A DNA stretch of 64,000 nt from JAHRAW01 sp963693025 (GTDB lineage: Bacteria; Pseudomonadota; Gammaproteobacteria; Arenicellales; Poriferihabitantaceae), in contig OY843749.1 in the NCBI GenBank assembly GCA_963693025.1, positions 2,418,001 to 2,482,000 on the forward strand. The letters run 5' to 3'. The notes beneath the pieces are model-generated. The model was not told where the DNA came from. It searched no databases and worked only from the letters and a program-made list of their open reading frames with translations. Position numbers and translations under genes: made by a program. This document shows, piece by piece, positions 1 through 8,726 of this stretch (position 1 is its first letter; each line of letters starts with the position of its first letter).

Positions 1-660
1 AATCGCCGGCTGCAATCCGCTCGCCGGCGTGAGCCCCAGTTTCGCGCGGAATCGCAAAGCGCGCAGCATCCGAACCGGGTCCTCGGTGAAGCGCTCCCTG
101 GGGTCGCCAATCATGCGCAGGATGTTCTTGCGGGCGTCTTTCACGCCGCCGAGGAAGTCCACGACGCGCTCCCGGCTGGGGTCGTAGTAGAGCGCGTTGA
201 TGGTGAAATCCCGCCGCGCGGCGTCCTGCTCGATGCTGCCGAACACGTTGTCATCCACCACCCGCCCGCGCTCGGAAAGCGGCCTCGCGCGCCCCGCGCC
301 CGACTTGCGCGCGCTCGCCCCGCCCGGCTTGGCGCGATAGGTCGCCACCTCGATGACTTCGCGCCCAAAGCGAACATGCACCAGTTTGAAGCGCCGCCCG
401 ATAATCCGCGAACGCCGAAACAGTTGCTTGACCTGCTCCGGGCTGGCGTTGGTGGTGATGTCAAAATCCTTCGGCTGCCGCTGAAGCAACAAGTCACGCA
501 CGCACCCGCCCACCAAATACCCGTCAAACCCGGCCGCCTGCAAACCGCCAACCACCTGCAAAGCGGCCTCACTAATCCAACCACGATCAAACGCGAGATC
601 GCCGGCGTGGTAATCAACCTGAGTCAAAACAAACGGATTCCTTGTCCGGAAAAATGGCAA
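1..660 (-). CDS. pcnB: Poly(A) polymerase / CCA-adding-type nucleotidyltransferase, 5' part only
   Basis: This is the N-terminal part of a class II nucleotidyltransferase of the PcnB family, which adds 3' A tails to RNA and promotes its decay. The gene runs off the left edge of the window. The frame reads the family motif GYLVGGCVRDLLL followed by KDFDITTNASPEQ, in which the DxD-type aspartates are the metal ligands. Further on come a GRRFKLVHV segment and FTINALYYD, also typical. PcnB is favoured over Cca by the lack of a short Cca-type N-terminus, but the part needed to decide is missing. There is no ATG: the frame is closed upstream by a stop, and the only candidates are TTG at 660 or TTG at 627, the latter nearer to where homologues start. 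The first bases overlap the left copy of a duplicated tRNA-promoter region. It is divergent from the HicB-like gene. Confidence 0.88.
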   Translation of the reverse strand, partial: MPFFRTRNPFVLTQVDYHAGDLAFDRGWISEAALQVVGGLQAAGFDGYLVGGCVRDLLLQRQPKDFDITTNASPEQVKQLFRRSRIIGRRFKLVHVRFGREVIEVATYRAKPGGASARKSGAGRARPLSERGRVVDDNVFGSIEQDAARRDFTINALYYDPSRERVVDFLGGVKDARKNILRMIGDPRERFTEDPVRMLRALRFRAKLGLTPASGLQPAI

Positions 661-717
661 ACCGGTCGTGCGGTAAAAGGGGGGTTATGATAGCATTCGC
701 CGGGTGAGATTGCGCTT
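648..717. repeat. Left copy of a duplicated tRNA-promoter region
   Basis: About 65-70 bp here match 956-1020 at roughly 80 percent by eye. Shared blocks are ggaaaaat, the aaccgg block, gcggtaaaagggg and ttatgata followed by a C/G-rich stretch. The right copy sits directly in front of tRNA-Glu, so the left copy is probably a displaced duplicate of the tRNA promoter. It now lies in front of the HicB-like gene. Confidence 0.7.
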
Positions 718-735
718 TTTGATCGGCGGATGACA

Positions 736-954
736 ATGAAAGATTACCATGTGAATATTTTTTACAGCGAAGAAGATGAAGGTTGTATCGCCGATATTCC
801 GGATCTAAAAAACTGTTCTTCGTTCGGCGAGACGCCAACGCAAGCGTTGGAAGAGGCGCTTATCGCCAAAGACGCGTGGTTGCGTGCGGCAAAGCGCAAT
901 AAAAAACCCATTCCCCTTCCTTCGTATAAGCCTGCGATATATCAACTGGGGTGA
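736..954 (+). CDS. HicB-like antitoxin, orphan
   Basis: A 72-74 residue protein with the compact HicB fold signature. It begins with a beta strand and YSEEDEGCIADIPDLKNC, followed by a GETPTQALEEALIAKDAWL helix, as in HicB and UPF0150 proteins. HicB family members neutralise the HicA RNA interferase and often bind their own promoter. This one has only the partial RNase H-like domain and no C-terminal DNA-binding domain. No hicA is visible on either side. ATG codons occur at 730 and 736; 736 gives the usual short N-terminus. The gene lies between two copies of a roughly 65 bp tRNA-promoter region, so it may be transcribed from the left copy. Whether it acts in trans on a HicA elsewhere is unknown. 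Confidence 0.7.
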   Translation: MKDYHVNIFYSEEDEGCIADIPDLKNCSSFGETPTQALEEALIAKDAWLRAAKRNKKPIPLPSYKPAIYQLG

Positions 955-955
955 T

Positions 956-1020
956 GGAAAAATAGCGAACCGGCGATGCGGTAAAAGGGGCGCTTATGAT
1001 ACCATCCGCCAAGCCCGATT
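956..1020 (+). promoter_or_regulatory. Probable tRNA-Glu promoter (right copy of the duplication)
   Basis: The segment directly upstream of tRNA-Glu contains tatgat as a likely -10, followed by a C-rich discriminator, as is common for stable-RNA promoters. No strong -35 is visible. The same block is duplicated at 648-717. Confidence 0.45.
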
Positions 1021-1095
1021 GCTCCCTTCGTCTAGCGGTTAGGACGCTGGCCTCTCACGCCGGAAACAGGGGTTCGATTCCCCTAGGGAGCGCCA
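1021..1095 (+). tRNA. tRNA-Glu (anticodon CTC)
   Basis: A 75-nt cloverleaf. The acceptor stem is GCTCCCT with AGGGAGC, the D-arm has TCTAGCGGTTAGGA, the anticodon stem CTGGC/GCCGG holds the loop CTCTCAC, and the T-arm is AGGGGTTCGATTCCCCT. The discriminator is G and CCA is encoded. The anticodon CTC reads GAG. The body matches the bacterial tRNA-Glu pattern closely. Confidence 0.96.
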
Positions 1096-1099
1096 ACCC

Positions 1100-1389
1100 C
1101 GTCATTCTCGAGCGTTAGTGTCCGTTGCCGCCGCGCTTTTTCTTTTAAGCGGCGGCTTACGGACACTTACGACCTCGGGAATCTCCCTAAGGTTAGCGCT
1201 GAGCCCAAACAACGCCATTCCCACAGTCTTTTTGAGCAGGAATGACGGCTTTGTTGGAATTCACGGTAGCCTTAGGGAGATTCCCGAAGGCGATGAAAAA
1301 TATGGTCGCCTGTCGGCTCCCTATTTTTCTATCGTTCGAGAATGACGAGTTGTAGGGGGCTCCCTATTTTCTATCGTTCGAGAATAACG
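1100..1389. repeat. Dispersed modular palindromic repeat, copy 1 (plus a partial end)
   Basis: Begins cgtcattctcgagcgttag and ends atcgttcgagaatgacg at 1347, so the ends are inverted. Modules in order: a long hairpin (gtgtccg / gccgccgc stems), the box gggaatctccctaag, a variable core, the inverted box cttagggagattccc, then a module ending in ctatttttctatcgttcgag. A second partial end module follows to 1389. Confidence 0.9.
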
Positions 1390-1410
1390 AGCAAGCAACC
1401 AACCAACCCC

Positions 1411-2151
1411 TCACAACCCCTCCACAATCTCCCTCGCCTGCCACAAATCTTCCCACGCCGCGGCTTTTTGTCCTGGGCTTCTCAGCAGGTATGCAGGGTG
1501 GTAGGTGGCTATTAGGGGGATTTTTTGGTTGCCGTAGTGGTGGGTTTGGTTGCGGAGTTTTCCTAGGGGGGTGGTGGTTTTTAGTAGGGATTGGGCGCTG
1601 ACTCTGCCTAGTGCAACTATGACTTTGGGTTTGATTAGCGCCAGTTGTTGGTGCAGGTAGGGCTCGCATTGTTCGATTTCCCCCGGCAGCGGGTCGCGGT
1701 TGTCGGGCGGGCGGCATTTGAGTACGTTGGCGATGAACACTTGCTCGCGTTTCATTCCGAGCGCGGCGATCATCATGTCTAGCAGTTTGCCGGCGCGACC
1801 GACGAAGGGCTGCCCTTGCAGGTCTTCGTTGTGCCCCGGCGCTTCGCCGATGAACAGCCAGTTCGCTTCGGGGTCGCCGCAACCAAACACGGTGTTAGTG
1901 CGCGTTTGGTGCAACTCGCATTTGCGGCATACCGATACCGCTTGTTCTACGCGAGCAAGGGATTGCGGGGACTCGTCGGGCTGAGCGGGCTGAGCGGCAT
2001 CGCCGACCGGCGCTTCCGGCGGCGTCGACTCACCGCCCTCAACCTGCACCGCTTGCTCCGCCCCCGCCACCTCAACACCCCCCCCACGCAACGTCCAAAC
2101 ATCAACCCCCATCTTGCGCAACAGACCGCGTTGTCGTTCGCGCCGGTTCAT
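1411..2151 (-). CDS. Uracil-DNA glycosylase, type 4 (UDGa-like, iron-sulfur)
   Basis: Removes uracil from DNA as the first step of base-excision repair; the family acts on deaminated cytosine. The core has motif A as FIGEAPGHNED with GQPFVGRAGKLLD, and the C-terminal motif HPAYLL. Four cysteines fit the family's 4Fe-4S ligands: CRKC before motif A, then KCRPP and QCEPY. The start is taken at the ATG at 2151; a GTG five codons upstream is possible. Between the short N-terminus (a basic helix) and the catalytic domain is a Pro/Glu/Ala-rich linker of about 45 residues. It lies 27 bp downstream of leuA on the same strand, so it may be the last gene of that transcript. In many gammaproteobacteria a similar gene adjoins rimI/tsaB, but here tsaB is some 28 kb away. 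Confidence 0.9.
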   Translation of the reverse strand: MNRRERQRGLLRKMGVDVWTLRGGGVEVAGAEQAVQVEGGESTPPEAPVGDAAQPAQPDESPQSLARVEQAVSVCRKCELHQTRTNTVFGCGDPEANWLFIGEAPGHNEDLQGQPFVGRAGKLLDMMIAALGMKREQVFIANVLKCRPPDNRDPLPGEIEQCEPYLHQQLALIKPKVIVALGRVSAQSLLKTTTPLGKLRNQTHHYGNQKIPLIATYHPAYLLRSPGQKAAAWEDLWQAREIVEGL

Positions 2152-2178
2152 CGTCGCCACAACCACGCGCGCGGCTCG

Positions 2179-3726
2179 TTAGACCGCTTGCGCCAGTTGC
2201 GGGTGGACTGCAACCTCGGTGTCATAGAGTTTGTTGAGCGCGTTGATATACGCTTTGGCGGAGGCGGTTACGATGTCGAGGTCGGCGCCGTGGCCGTTGA
2301 CGATGCGCCCCTCGCGCTCCAGCCGCACGCCGACTTCGCCCTGGGCGTCGGTGCCGCTGGTGATGCTGTTGACCGAATACAGTTGCAGCAAACTGCCGGA
2401 CTGGACGATGGATTCAATCGCGCCGAAGGTCGCATCGACCACGCCGTTGCCGCGCCCGCGGGCGTTGATTTCTTCGCCGTCCACCACCACCGCCACCCTG
2501 GCGGTCGGGGTTTTGCCGGTGCGCGACGTGGTCTCCAGATATTTCAGGACGAAACGCGCCGGCGCCGCGCTGCTCGCCGACTCCCCGACCAGCGACTGCA
2601 AGTCGTCGTCGAAAATCTCGTGCTTGTTGTCCGCCAAGTCTTTGAAACGGGCAAACGCGCGAGCCAGTTCCTCTTCGGATTCGAACTGAAAGCCGAGAAA
2701 CTTCAAGCGCTCGGTGAATGCATTTCTGCCGGAGTGTTTGCCGAGCACGATGCGGTTGGCGGCCCAGCCGACGTCTTCGGCGCGCATGATTTCGTAAGTC
2801 TCGCGCGCCTTGATGACGCCGTCTTGATGGATGCCGGCTTCGTGCGCGAAGGCGTTGGCGCCGACGATTGCCTTGTTCGGCTGCACCGGAAACCCGGTGA
2901 TGCCCGACACCATGCGGCTGGCGGGCACGATTTGCGTGGCGTCGATGTCGCTGTCGCAGGCGAACATGTCCTGCCGGGTGCGAACCGCCATCACGACTTC
3001 CTCCAGCGAGGCATTGCCGGCGCGCTCGCCGAGCCCGTTGATGGTGCATTCCACCTGGCGGGCGCCCGCCATGACCGCCGCCAGCGAGTTGGCGACCGCC
3101 ACGCCGAGGTCGTTGTGGCAGTGCGCGGAAAACACGGCTTTGTCCGCGTTCGGGATGCGCGCGCGCAATTCGCCGATGAGGTCGCCGAACTGGCTCGGCA
3201 TGTTGTAGCCGACGGTGTCCGGTATGTTGATGGTGCCGGCGCCGGCGTCGATGGCCGCCTCGATGATGCGGCACAGGAAGTCGAGGTCGGAGCGCCCCGC
3301 GTCCTCGGGCGAAAACTCCACATCATCGGTATAACCGCGCGCCTGTTTGACCGCCGCCACCGCATGCTCCAACACTTGCTCCGGCGTCATGCGGAGTTTC
3401 CGCCGCATGTGGATGGGCGAGGTCGCAATGAAGGTGTGGATGCGCGAAGACGCCGCCGGAGCGAGCGCCTCGCCGGCTTTGTCCACATCCCTGGGGTTGG
3501 CACGCGCCAGCGCGCACACGGTGCTGCCGGTGACGATGCCGGCAATCGCTTGGACGGCGTTGAAGTCGCCGGGGCTGGCGGCGGGGAATCCCGCCTCGAT
3601 GACATCGACGCGCATTTTCTCCAGTTGCCGGGCGACCCGAATTTTTTCCTCAAAGGTCATGGACGCGCCGGGGCTCTGCTCGCCGTCGCGCAGCGTGGTG
3701 TCGAAGATAATCAGTTTGTCTTTCAT
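2179..3726 (-). CDS. leuA: 2-isopropylmalate synthase
   Basis: Condenses acetyl-CoA with 2-oxoisovalerate, the first committed step of leucine synthesis, in the cytoplasm. The 515-residue protein matches the usual length of the E. coli-type enzyme. It starts MKDKLIIFDTTLRDGEQSPG, containing the catalytic Arg-Asp and a metal-binding Asp. Later it has FIATSPIHMRRKL, the metal-binding HCHNDLG motif, GLGERAGNASLEE and GIHQDGV. The last 130 residues form the LeuA regulatory domain that mediates leucine feedback. The start at 3726 is chosen because GAGG lies 8 bases upstream and homologues begin there; an in-frame start 17 codons upstream exists. A 390-bp gap with a possible leader peptide precedes the gene. 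Confidence 0.96.
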   Translation of the reverse strand: MKDKLIIFDTTLRDGEQSPGASMTFEEKIRVARQLEKMRVDVIEAGFPAASPGDFNAVQAIAGIVTGSTVCALARANPRDVDKAGEALAPAASSRIHTFIATSPIHMRRKLRMTPEQVLEHAVAAVKQARGYTDDVEFSPEDAGRSDLDFLCRIIEAAIDAGAGTINIPDTVGYNMPSQFGDLIGELRARIPNADKAVFSAHCHNDLGVAVANSLAAVMAGARQVECTINGLGERAGNASLEEVVMAVRTRQDMFACDSDIDATQIVPASRMVSGITGFPVQPNKAIVGANAFAHEAGIHQDGVIKARETYEIMRAEDVGWAANRIVLGKHSGRNAFTERLKFLGFQFESEEELARAFARFKDLADNKHEIFDDDLQSLVGESASSAAPARFVLKYLETTSRTGKTPTARVAVVVDGEEINARGRGNGVVDATFGAIESIVQSGSLLQLYSVNSITSGTDAQGEVGVRLEREGRIVNGHGADLDIVTASAKAYINALNKLYDTEVAVHPQLAQAV

Positions 3727-3841
3727 TTTCTCTGCCTCAATAACTCGCTCGAAGGTGTCGGATGAATGCGCTCCCACCGTCGACTAGCGCGACCGCCGGC
3801 GTGGCATTCGGGATTACAGCAGGGGATGAGGTATTTGAGTA

Positions 3842-4012
3842 TTAGTGCGCGCGAACGCGCAGTAGCGGCAGAGCGCCGGTGTTGAGCGCGAGCGGGGGAA
3901 GCGGCAATGGCAACGATGCCAACGCGGCGCCGGCGCGCGCGGTGGCGGCGGCAACGGCAACGGCGGGGATGCGCGGTGTGCGCAACGCGTGATGGCTCGG
4001 CTCGGTCAACAT
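3842..4012 (-). promoter_or_regulatory. Possible leuA leader peptide (56 codons, Leu/Val/Ala-rich)
   Basis: A 56-codon frame in the leuA upstream gap is strikingly rich in branched-chain residues. One stretch reads AVAVAAATARAGAALASLPL and the next about twenty residues hold nine leucines. Attenuation leader peptides of leu and ilv operons have this composition. The frame begins directly after a plausible promoter. Against the idea: it is longer than classical leaders, has no obvious SD, and I see no terminator hairpin followed by a T-run. It may simply be GC-rich noncoding DNA. Confidence 0.25.
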
Positions 4013-4018
4013 TCGGCG

Positions 4019-4047
4019 ACTGTATAACATCGAAAAACACAATGCAA
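4019..4047 (-). promoter_or_regulatory. Candidate promoter for leuA
   Basis: On the minus strand TTGCAT is followed, 17 bases on, by TACAGT; an overlapping TATACA lies at 15-base spacing. It is the only AT-rich promoter-like site in the gap between pssA and leuA. Confidence 0.35.
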
Positions 4048-4114
4048 GCGGAATTTTCATCGAAACTTTCATCGAAACTGCGGCGGGAATTCGCGCGGGG
4101 TCAGCGTATGGGAC

Positions 4115-4912
4115 TCAGCCCGCTTTGCCGGCGGAGTCGTCATCGTCGTCGTCGCTGTCGGGCAGGAACGCCGGGCTTTCGCCGGTGCCGCGCTGCCAGC
4201 GCAACAGCCAGCCGACCGGACCGGAAGCCGCGTAGGCGAACGCCATCAGGAACAAGACTCTGGGCGGGTCGAAGAAAATCAGCACGAATATCACCACGAA
4301 GGCGATGAGAATGGCGAAGGGGATGCGGTTGATGAGGTCGAAGTCTTTGAAACTGCGAAACTTCAAATTGCTGACCATCAGCACCGCCAGAATGAGCGTG
4401 GCGCCGGCGCTAATCCACGGCATCGACTGGCCGTCGATGCCCGACTCGTTGAAATTCCACACCCAGAAAACCACGAAAGCGGCGGCGGACGGGCAGGGTA
4501 TGCCGTGGAAATAGCGGCTGTCTTTGAGGGTGAGCGTGTTGAATCTGGCGAGGCGCAAGGCGGTGGCGGCGGTGTATAGGAAGGCGATGAGCCAGCCGGT
4601 TTTGCCGATGACCTGCAGCGACCAGAAATACATCACCAGCGCCGGCGCGAGGCCGAAGGCGACCAAGTCCACGAGGCTGTCGTATTCCTTGCCGAAGTCG
4701 CTGGCGGTGTTGGTCCAGCGGGCGACGCGCCCGTCGAGCCCGTCCATAATCATCGCAATCAGCAGCCCGATGGCGGCTTTCTCGAAGTTGCCGTGCGTCG
4801 CCTGAATGATGGCGTAGAAGCCGAAGAACAGCCCGGCGGTGGTGAACAAACTCGGCAAAAAATAAATGCCGCCCTTGCGCCCGCCGTTGGCTTGACCGCC
4901 CTGCTCATTCAT
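4115..4912 (-). CDS. pssA: CDP-diacylglycerol-serine O-phosphatidyltransferase
   Basis: Makes phosphatidylserine from CDP-diacylglycerol and serine in the inner membrane, the first step to phosphatidylethanolamine. The CDP-alcohol phosphotransferase motif is complete at residues 57-82: D57, D60, G61, A64, R65, G74, D78 and D82. Several hydrophobic helices follow (FYAIIQATHG, WLIAFLYTAATALRLARFN, then three more), and the C-terminus ends in an Asp run. This is the membrane (type II) enzyme, not the soluble E. coli type. It overlaps psd by 8 bp, so the two steps of PE synthesis are translated together. Confidence 0.95.
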   Translation of the reverse strand: MNEQGGQANGGRKGGIYFLPSLFTTAGLFFGFYAIIQATHGNFEKAAIGLLIAMIMDGLDGRVARWTNTASDFGKEYDSLVDLVAFGLAPALVMYFWSLQVIGKTGWLIAFLYTAATALRLARFNTLTLKDSRYFHGIPCPSAAAFVVFWVWNFNESGIDGQSMPWISAGATLILAVLMVSNLKFRSFKDFDLINRIPFAILIAFVVIFVLIFFDPPRVLFLMAFAYAASGPVGWLLRWQRGTGESPAFLPDSDDDDDDSAGKAG

Positions 4913-5585
4913 CGGCGTGCGCCGCGTGTTCGTGTTGACAATTTCCGATTACCGCAATCACATCGTTGCCCGATTCAACCCACTGCCCCAATTTTACCAC
5001 CAGCCGGGCGTCGGTCGGGAGATACAAATCAACGCGCGAGCCGAAGCGAATAAACCCATAACGCTGCCCCGTCACCACCGCGTCCCCCGCCTTCACCGAA
5101 CACAAAATCCGCCGCGCAATCAACCCGGCAATCTGCACGCAGACAACCTCCTCGCCGGCGGCGGTTTTAATCCAAACGACGTTGCGCTCGTTATGCTCCG
5201 AAGACTTGTCCAACGCCGCATTGAAAAACTTGCCGGGATAATGCCGGCACCGCGCAACCGTCCCGCCGATGGGAATCAAGTTGGAGTGCACCGAAAAAAC
5301 ATTCATAAAGATACTAACCTTAACCGACCGCACCCCTTCCAAATAAGGATTATCAACCTCCCCCACCCCCACAACCTTCCCACTAGCCGGACTAACCACC
5401 CCCCCCGGCTCCTCGCTGATACGACGCTTCGGATCACGAAAAAACTGAAAGATAAACGCGACTAACAACCACACGATAATCGACCAGTAACCGAATAACC
5501 AAGTGGCGGTGATGCCGGTTGCAACGGCGATGACAAGATGCGCGCGCCCTTCGGGGGCGAGGATGGGGTGGCTGGGTGGGGGCAT
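4905..5585 (-). CDS. psd: Phosphatidylserine decarboxylase proenzyme (short type)
   Basis: Converts phosphatidylserine to phosphatidylethanolamine using a pyruvoyl group made by self-cleavage. The 226-residue length and sequence fit the short Psd class found next to pssA. The cleavage site is RFGSRVDLYLP, with Gly182-Ser183 as the scissile bond and Ser183 becoming pyruvoyl. The N-terminus has two hydrophobic stretches (residues 16-50) that would anchor it in the membrane. The conserved segments FRDPKR, SPASGKV and FMNVFSVHSNLIPIGG are present. It is followed directly by pssA (8-bp overlap). Confidence 0.95.
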   Translation of the reverse strand: MPPPSHPILAPEGRAHLVIAVATGITATWLFGYWSIIVWLLVAFIFQFFRDPKRRISEEPGGVVSPASGKVVGVGEVDNPYLEGVRSVKVSIFMNVFSVHSNLIPIGGTVARCRHYPGKFFNAALDKSSEHNERNVVWIKTAAGEEVVCVQIAGLIARRILCSVKAGDAVVTGQRYGFIRFGSRVDLYLPTDARLVVKLGQWVESGNDVIAVIGNCQHEHAAHADE

Positions 5586-5632
5586 TGGGGTAGTTTAATA
5601 CAAAATCCCCGACAACGGCGTCATTCCAACGT

Positions 5633-5898
5633 CGTCATTCTCGAGCGTTAGTGTCCGTTTGCCGCCGCGCTTCTTCTTTTAAGCGGCGGCTTACGGACAC
5701 TTACGACCTCGGGAATCTCCCTAAGACTGGCACGGGCTTTGTTGAAATTCACGGTAGTCTTAGGGAGATTCCCGAAGGCGATGAAAAATCCGCCGGGAGC
5801 GGATTTTCGCGTAGCCCGAAGGGTTTGTATCAGGGATGATACAAACAAAAATATGGTCGCCTATCGGCTCCCTATTTTTCTATCGTTCGAGAATGACG
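5633..5898. repeat. Dispersed modular palindromic repeat, copy 2
   Basis: Complete copy with inverted ends cgtcattctcga / tcgagaatgacg-type. It carries the hairpin module, both box modules (gggaatctccctaag and its complement), and two extra modules: an aaaatccgc/gcggatttt hairpin and a tttgtatca/tgatacaaa hairpin. Confidence 0.9.
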
Positions 5899-5909
5899 GG
5901 TATATAACT

Positions 5910-6030
5910 CGTCATTCTCGAGCGTTAGTGTCCGTTGCCGCCGCGCTTTTTCTTTTAAGCGGCGGCTTACGGACACTTGCGTCCTCGGGAATCTCCCGCA
6001 AGTTTGCGATGAGGGTGCGAGGGCTTTGTT
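5910..6030. repeat. Dispersed modular palindromic repeat, copy 3, right half missing
   Basis: Starts with the same inverted end and hairpin module as copy 2. The match stops after the first box and a short core (ggctttgtt) at the 3' end of the DUF3800 gene. Confidence 0.8.
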
Positions 6031-6838
6031 AAAGTGTGAATAAATCACGTGTTGAAGTTTTTGGGATATTTTGGTAATTCCATGCTATAGGTGAAAGAAT
6101 CCGGAGCAGTTCCTCGTCGCGATAATTTGGTTTTTCTTTTCCGATAATAAGTTGCGATCGATTTAAGGAAAACGCAGCAAAATCTGCCAGTTGTAATGGT
6201 AGTATGGTATCTGATCTCGCAAAACAGATTGTTCCATCGACAAATACCTTATTCAATGAGGGTATACGTATTCCAATTCCATTTTTTTTGTAACCTTCAT
6301 CGACAAATACTCGTGCTAGTTTATTATCCGCCGTGTAAAATTTTTCTAAATACCATTTTACCCGAAGAAGAAGAAGAAACAGCGCAAAATCTTCGTGTCT
6401 CTGAAGGTTGAAGCACCCTACCTGTTTTGGAAATTTTCTTCGGCTACGAATATCCTCAATTGATTTCGGATCAAGTGTCTGCACAAAAATTGGAAATCGA
6501 TAAATCTCAAATATTTTTGCCATAAACCTGAACAAGGCAAGACGTAAATCGATCGAAACATTTCTGAACGCTTTTCTACCCATATAAATATCTGTAAAGT
6601 GAAATTCATTTACCCCAAACAGTTTGTTCACTTCTTCAAGAGCATTCGGGAACTGTTCCCAGACTTCCGCAATTTGTGTCTTTGGGACTACAACAGCAAC
6701 CCATGTCTTCCTATCTGGGTGTAGGTTGCTTGGGGTGTCTTGCAAGCCGGGGGAACCCGTATCGTCAATAAATACAGCGTGAATTTTGCCTAATCGCTGC
6801 TCATTTACAAAATCCTGATACCGCAATTTAATATTCAT
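6029..6838 (-). CDS. DUF3800 domain protein
   Basis: Resembles the DUF3800 family, whose members have an RNase H-like fold and are frequent next to mobile or defence genes; no reaction is firmly assigned. Seen here: an early acidic motif HAVFIDDTGSPG, then EFHFTDIYMG with a conserved His, ARVFVDEG in the middle, and the typical C-terminal ILPLQLADFAAF. These acidic residues could form a metal site. The start is taken at the ATG at 6838 (269 aa); the open frame continues upstream but overlaps the preceding gene, and the domain needs no more. The gene is AT-rich compared with its neighbours, which fits transfer. It lies 17 bp after a membrane protein gene, probably co-transcribed, and its end abuts a truncated repeat copy. 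Confidence 0.72.
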   Translation of the reverse strand: MNIKLRYQDFVNEQRLGKIHAVFIDDTGSPGLQDTPSNLHPDRKTWVAVVVPKTQIAEVWEQFPNALEEVNKLFGVNEFHFTDIYMGRKAFRNVSIDLRLALFRFMAKIFEIYRFPIFVQTLDPKSIEDIRSRRKFPKQVGCFNLQRHEDFALFLLLLRVKWYLEKFYTADNKLARVFVDEGYKKNGIGIRIPSLNKVFVDGTICFARSDTILPLQLADFAAFSLNRSQLIIGKEKPNYRDEELLRILSPIAWNYQNIPKTSTRDLFTL

Positions 6839-6855
6839 ACTAAACGAAGAACATG

Positions 6856-7530
6856 TTAGTGGTGTGTATCTCCTAAAAAGAGACCAAAGCTGAAATCCAC
6901 ATCGCCGTTCGAGAGTTGACCTGTTATGTGATATGAGCTGGTTGTAATGCATACTTCTTCACCAGACTGTAGAGTTATTACCTCTTCTGACTTATTTATG
7001 CTGTTGGTTTGTGGAACGCACGCTTCATCGACTCCCGCATCTGACTCTATAGAGATAGAACTTTTTATAGCAATTAGTTGGCGATTTTCATTAAAGCATC
7101 TTATTACATTAACTGTTTTTTTGCGATCCAAACTGCTGGGAATCAGCCAACCAGGAGCTCTTTCAGGATTTACCTCCCAAATGACAGGTACAACTACACG
7201 GGCTTCTATTTCTTTTCTAAGAGCCAGCCCTTTGTCGTGGTATCCGTGTGGGCTGAATCGTAAAAAGCGTTTAAAAAATTCTGTTCGCGCATATTGCTCA
7301 TCGGCAAGAAGTCGTGCTGCCCGTTCTGCTTGTTGTTTCTGCTTTTTTTGTTCGCGAGCGTCATGTTCGACCTGAGCTGTTTTGGTCTCGTACAAGTCCC
7401 ACAAATAATAGGCGGCACACATAGCAAGCAAGATAAATGTAAGCCACGGCAAAGCTGGAAAAGCAAGAAATGCGGTAAGAATAGCGAGGTAGTAACCCAC
7501 GGAATTAGTCCCAGTGTTTTTCAAAAGCAA
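6856..7530 (-). CDS. Membrane protein of unknown function paired with DUF3800
   Basis: Not recognised as a family. The N-terminus holds two hydrophobic segments (about residues 11-45), followed by a charged stretch rich in Glu, Lys, Gln and Ala (residues 50-80) that would form a helix or coiled coil. A soluble domain of about 140 residues follows, beta-rich by appearance. Base composition is as AT-rich as the DUF3800 gene 17 bp downstream, and unlike the flanking ilvC and psd, so the two were probably acquired as a unit. A membrane-tethered partner plus a possible nuclease-like protein suggests, but does not show, a defence or toxin role. Confidence 0.5.
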   Translation of the reverse strand: MLLKNTGTNSVGYYLAILTAFLAFPALPWLTFILLAMCAAYYLWDLYETKTAQVEHDAREQKKQKQQAERAARLLADEQYARTEFFKRFLRFSPHGYHDKGLALRKEIEARVVVPVIWEVNPERAPGWLIPSSLDRKKTVNVIRCFNENRQLIAIKSSISIESDAGVDEACVPQTNSINKSEEVITLQSGEEVCITTSSYHITGQLSNGDVDFSFGLFLGDTHH

Positions 7531-7649
7531 TTAGTTTTACATTAACTACCACTCGATTTATAGTTAAAATTAATACGGTGAATTTAACGCTATCAAGAAT
7601 GACGCGGAGTAAGGAGTTTAGCGAAACTCAACCCGCCATCAGTCTCCCC

Positions 7650-8666
<1,017 letters not shown>

Positions 8667-8726
8667 GGTTTTATTCACTGGTTAGGTTTATGGGAATTGG
8701 GGTGAATTTTAGCGCGAAGGTCGCAT

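Noticed and set aside
376..690. Plus-strand frame of 104 codons opposite pcnB
   Set aside because: Lies over the conserved nucleotidyltransferase motifs read on the minus strand.
1118..1345. Short ORFs inside the dispersed repeats (SVAAALFLLSGGL... type)
   Set aside because: The same peptide appears at every repeat copy because of the repeat sequence; frames break randomly at the edges and there is no SD.
1816..3765. Plus-strand frame of 649 codons
   Set aside because: Lies opposite leuA and the glycosylase gene, both of which have full family motifs on the minus strand.
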